DNA from: an uncultured Bacteroidales bacterium
GTDB taxonomy: Bacteria; Bacteroidota; Bacteroidia; Bacteroidales; Bacteroidaceae
Reading direction: 5' to 3'
DNA: 17,321 bases
Assembly (NCBI GenBank): GCA_937898885.1
Contig: CALDKD010000075.1
Coordinates: forward strand, 1-17,321
Part shown: positions 16,758 through 17,321 of the stretch, piece after piece
Numbering within the stretch: position 1 is the stretch's first letter
How the letters are laid out: every line of letters begins with the position of its first letter
The notes under the pieces: generated by a model
The model's input: the letters and a program-made list of their open reading frames with translations, nothing else
Told to the model about the DNA's origin: nothing
The model's database searches: none
Program-made: the position numbers and the translations under genes

Positions 16758-17159
16758 ATGGGCAAAAAGACGACAAAAGCCAACCACGCATTCATGTTAG
16801 GCTCATTTATTCTAATAATTCTTCTGTTCCTGACAGTTTTCGTTTTTCTGATGTGGGCATTCAAGGCATTCCAAAAGCAAGATGATATCAATAGATACAA
16901 GGAAACATATAGCATAGAATTAAGTGAAAGCACGCTAAACAAATCTATGATGTTATATATTAATGATAGTCTTGTTTTCAGCGGAACACCATCAGCAACT
17001 ATGACTCTCCAGATAAGCAGATTCGCAGAGGAAAACTCATTGCTTGCAGTAGATGGAGAGAGTGACCAGGTATCACTTATTCCACTGCCTTCAGAAAGTT
17101 CTCACATTACGCTTCAAAGAAAAGGCTCTGTATTTTTCACAAACGAACTTTCAGAATAA
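16758..17159 (+). CDS. Small single-pass membrane protein of unknown function
   Basis: 133 residues from the ATG at 16758 (MGKKTTKANHAFMLG). The frame extends six codons upstream to a TTG, but the ATG is preferred because of its position relative to the -7 element. A basic N-terminus is followed by one strong membrane segment (about residues 12-30, FMLGSFILIILLFLTVFVFLMW). The remaining ~95 residues are polar, Ser/Thr-rich and strand-like, and probably lie outside the cytoplasm. No domain, catalytic motif or cysteine pair is recognised. It converges on an rRNA operon about 100 bp away. Base composition is similar to its neighbours, and it looks like a real expressed gene because it has a candidate promoter and a clean frame. 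No function is proposed. Confidence 0.75.
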   Translation: MGKKTTKANHAFMLGSFILIILLFLTVFVFLMWAFKAFQKQDDINRYKETYSIELSESTLNKSMMLYINDSLVFSGTPSATMTLQISRFAEENSLLAVDGESDQVSLIPLPSESSHITLQRKGSVFFTNELSE

Positions 17160-17174
17160 AAACACAACCAACTA

Positions 17175-17200
17175 AAGGGTTAAAAGCATTTATCACCCTT
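17175..17200. other. Weak 6-bp inverted repeat downstream of the membrane-protein gene
   Basis: aagggt (17175-17180) and accctt (17195-17200) are reverse complements around a 14-base loop, 15 bases after the stop codon. There is no T-run on the plus strand, so it would be a poor intrinsic terminator; it may instead be chance or a processing hairpin. Confidence 0.3.
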
Positions 17201-17213
17201 CCACTACGGACGG

Positions 17214-17245
17214 AAAAAAAAAGGCCCGGGGTATTTCCCCAGGGC
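17214..17245 (-). terminator. Intrinsic terminator of the rRNA operon
   Basis: Read on the minus strand, GCCCTGGGG-aaata-CCCCGGGC (17245-17224) forms a GC-rich stem of 8 pairs with one bulged T and is followed by two purine/C bases and then nine T (17222-17214). It lies about 13 bases after the 3' end of the 5S rRNA, as expected for the end of an rRNA operon. Confidence 0.9.
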
Positions 17246-17258
17246 TTCCTGAAAAAAC

Positions 17259-17321
17259 GGCGGCTACCTACTCTCCCACTCGCCCGTTCCGTGCAGCGGA
17301 ACTAAGACAAGGGCAATGGTA
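17259..17321 (-). rRNA. rrf: 5S ribosomal RNA, 3' part (cut by the window edge)
   Basis: The minus strand ends with GTGGGAGAGTAGG followed by TAGCCGCC, the conserved loop E and helix I 3' strand of bacterial 5S rRNA. Only about 63 of an expected 110-120 bases are in the window; the 5' part lies beyond 17321. The 3' end is placed near 17259 by analogy and may be off by a base or two. The helix IV arm looks longer than usual: CCATTGCCC (17319-17311) can pair with GGGCGA-g-TGG, and a further stem GTTCCG/CGGAAC (17302-17297 with 17291-17286) sits inside it. The operon is transcribed leftward, toward the small membrane-protein gene. Confidence 0.85.

Overview
This window comes from a Bacteroidetes chromosome, most likely order Bacteroidales. 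The evidence is a lipoprotein built from Bacteroidales-type modules (Big_2, Ig/FN3-like and paired FISUMP/VDLGL-type domains), absence of Shine-Dalgarno sequences, a Bacteroidetes promoter of the form TTTG-N20-TAnnTTTG, an RNase H with an N-terminal viroplasmin-like domain, and the gene order rimP-nusA-infB-cvpA-sufBCDS. Genus cannot be decided from the sequence alone. Most genes are core housekeeping genes. I see no transposase, integrase, CRISPR array, tRNA or defence system.

Layout. 1-92: imperfect short tandem repeats at the left edge. 93-393: gene-less leader DNA. 394-2880 (+): an 828-residue mosaic surface lipoprotein. 2934-15610 (-): ten tightly packed genes, all leftward, read in the order rimP, nusA, infB, cvpA, sufB, sufC, sufD, sufS, argS, rnhA-like. 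Gaps are 32 bp or less and cvpA/sufB, sufC/sufD and sufD/sufS overlap at stop/start codons, so this looks like one transcription unit. Its only clear promoter is at 15702-15733 on the minus strand, and that promoter sits inside a perfect 12-bp inverted repeat that may also be the terminator of the next gene. 15765-16595 (-): a secreted SGNH/SASA-type esterase. 16758-17159 (+): a small unknown single-pass membrane protein. 17214-17321 (-): the terminator and 3' part of a 5S rRNA, that is, the tail of an rRNA operon transcribed leftward from beyond the window.

How it fits together. The long operon couples ribosome maturation (RimP), transcription elongation/antitermination (NusA), translation initiation (IF2) and arginyl-tRNA charging (ArgS) with the SufBCDS iron-sulfur cluster assembly machine, with CvpA between the two blocks and RNase H at the end. 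No Suf regulator (SufR/IscR) or SufE/SufU sulfur acceptor lies in the window.

No clearly new biological system is visible. The points most worth a second look are the promoter embedded in the inverted repeat and the hairpin in the rimP-nusA leader, the Cys-x2-Cys-x2-Cys tail of SufD, the apparently extended helix IV arm of the 5S rRNA, and the repeat block at the left edge.
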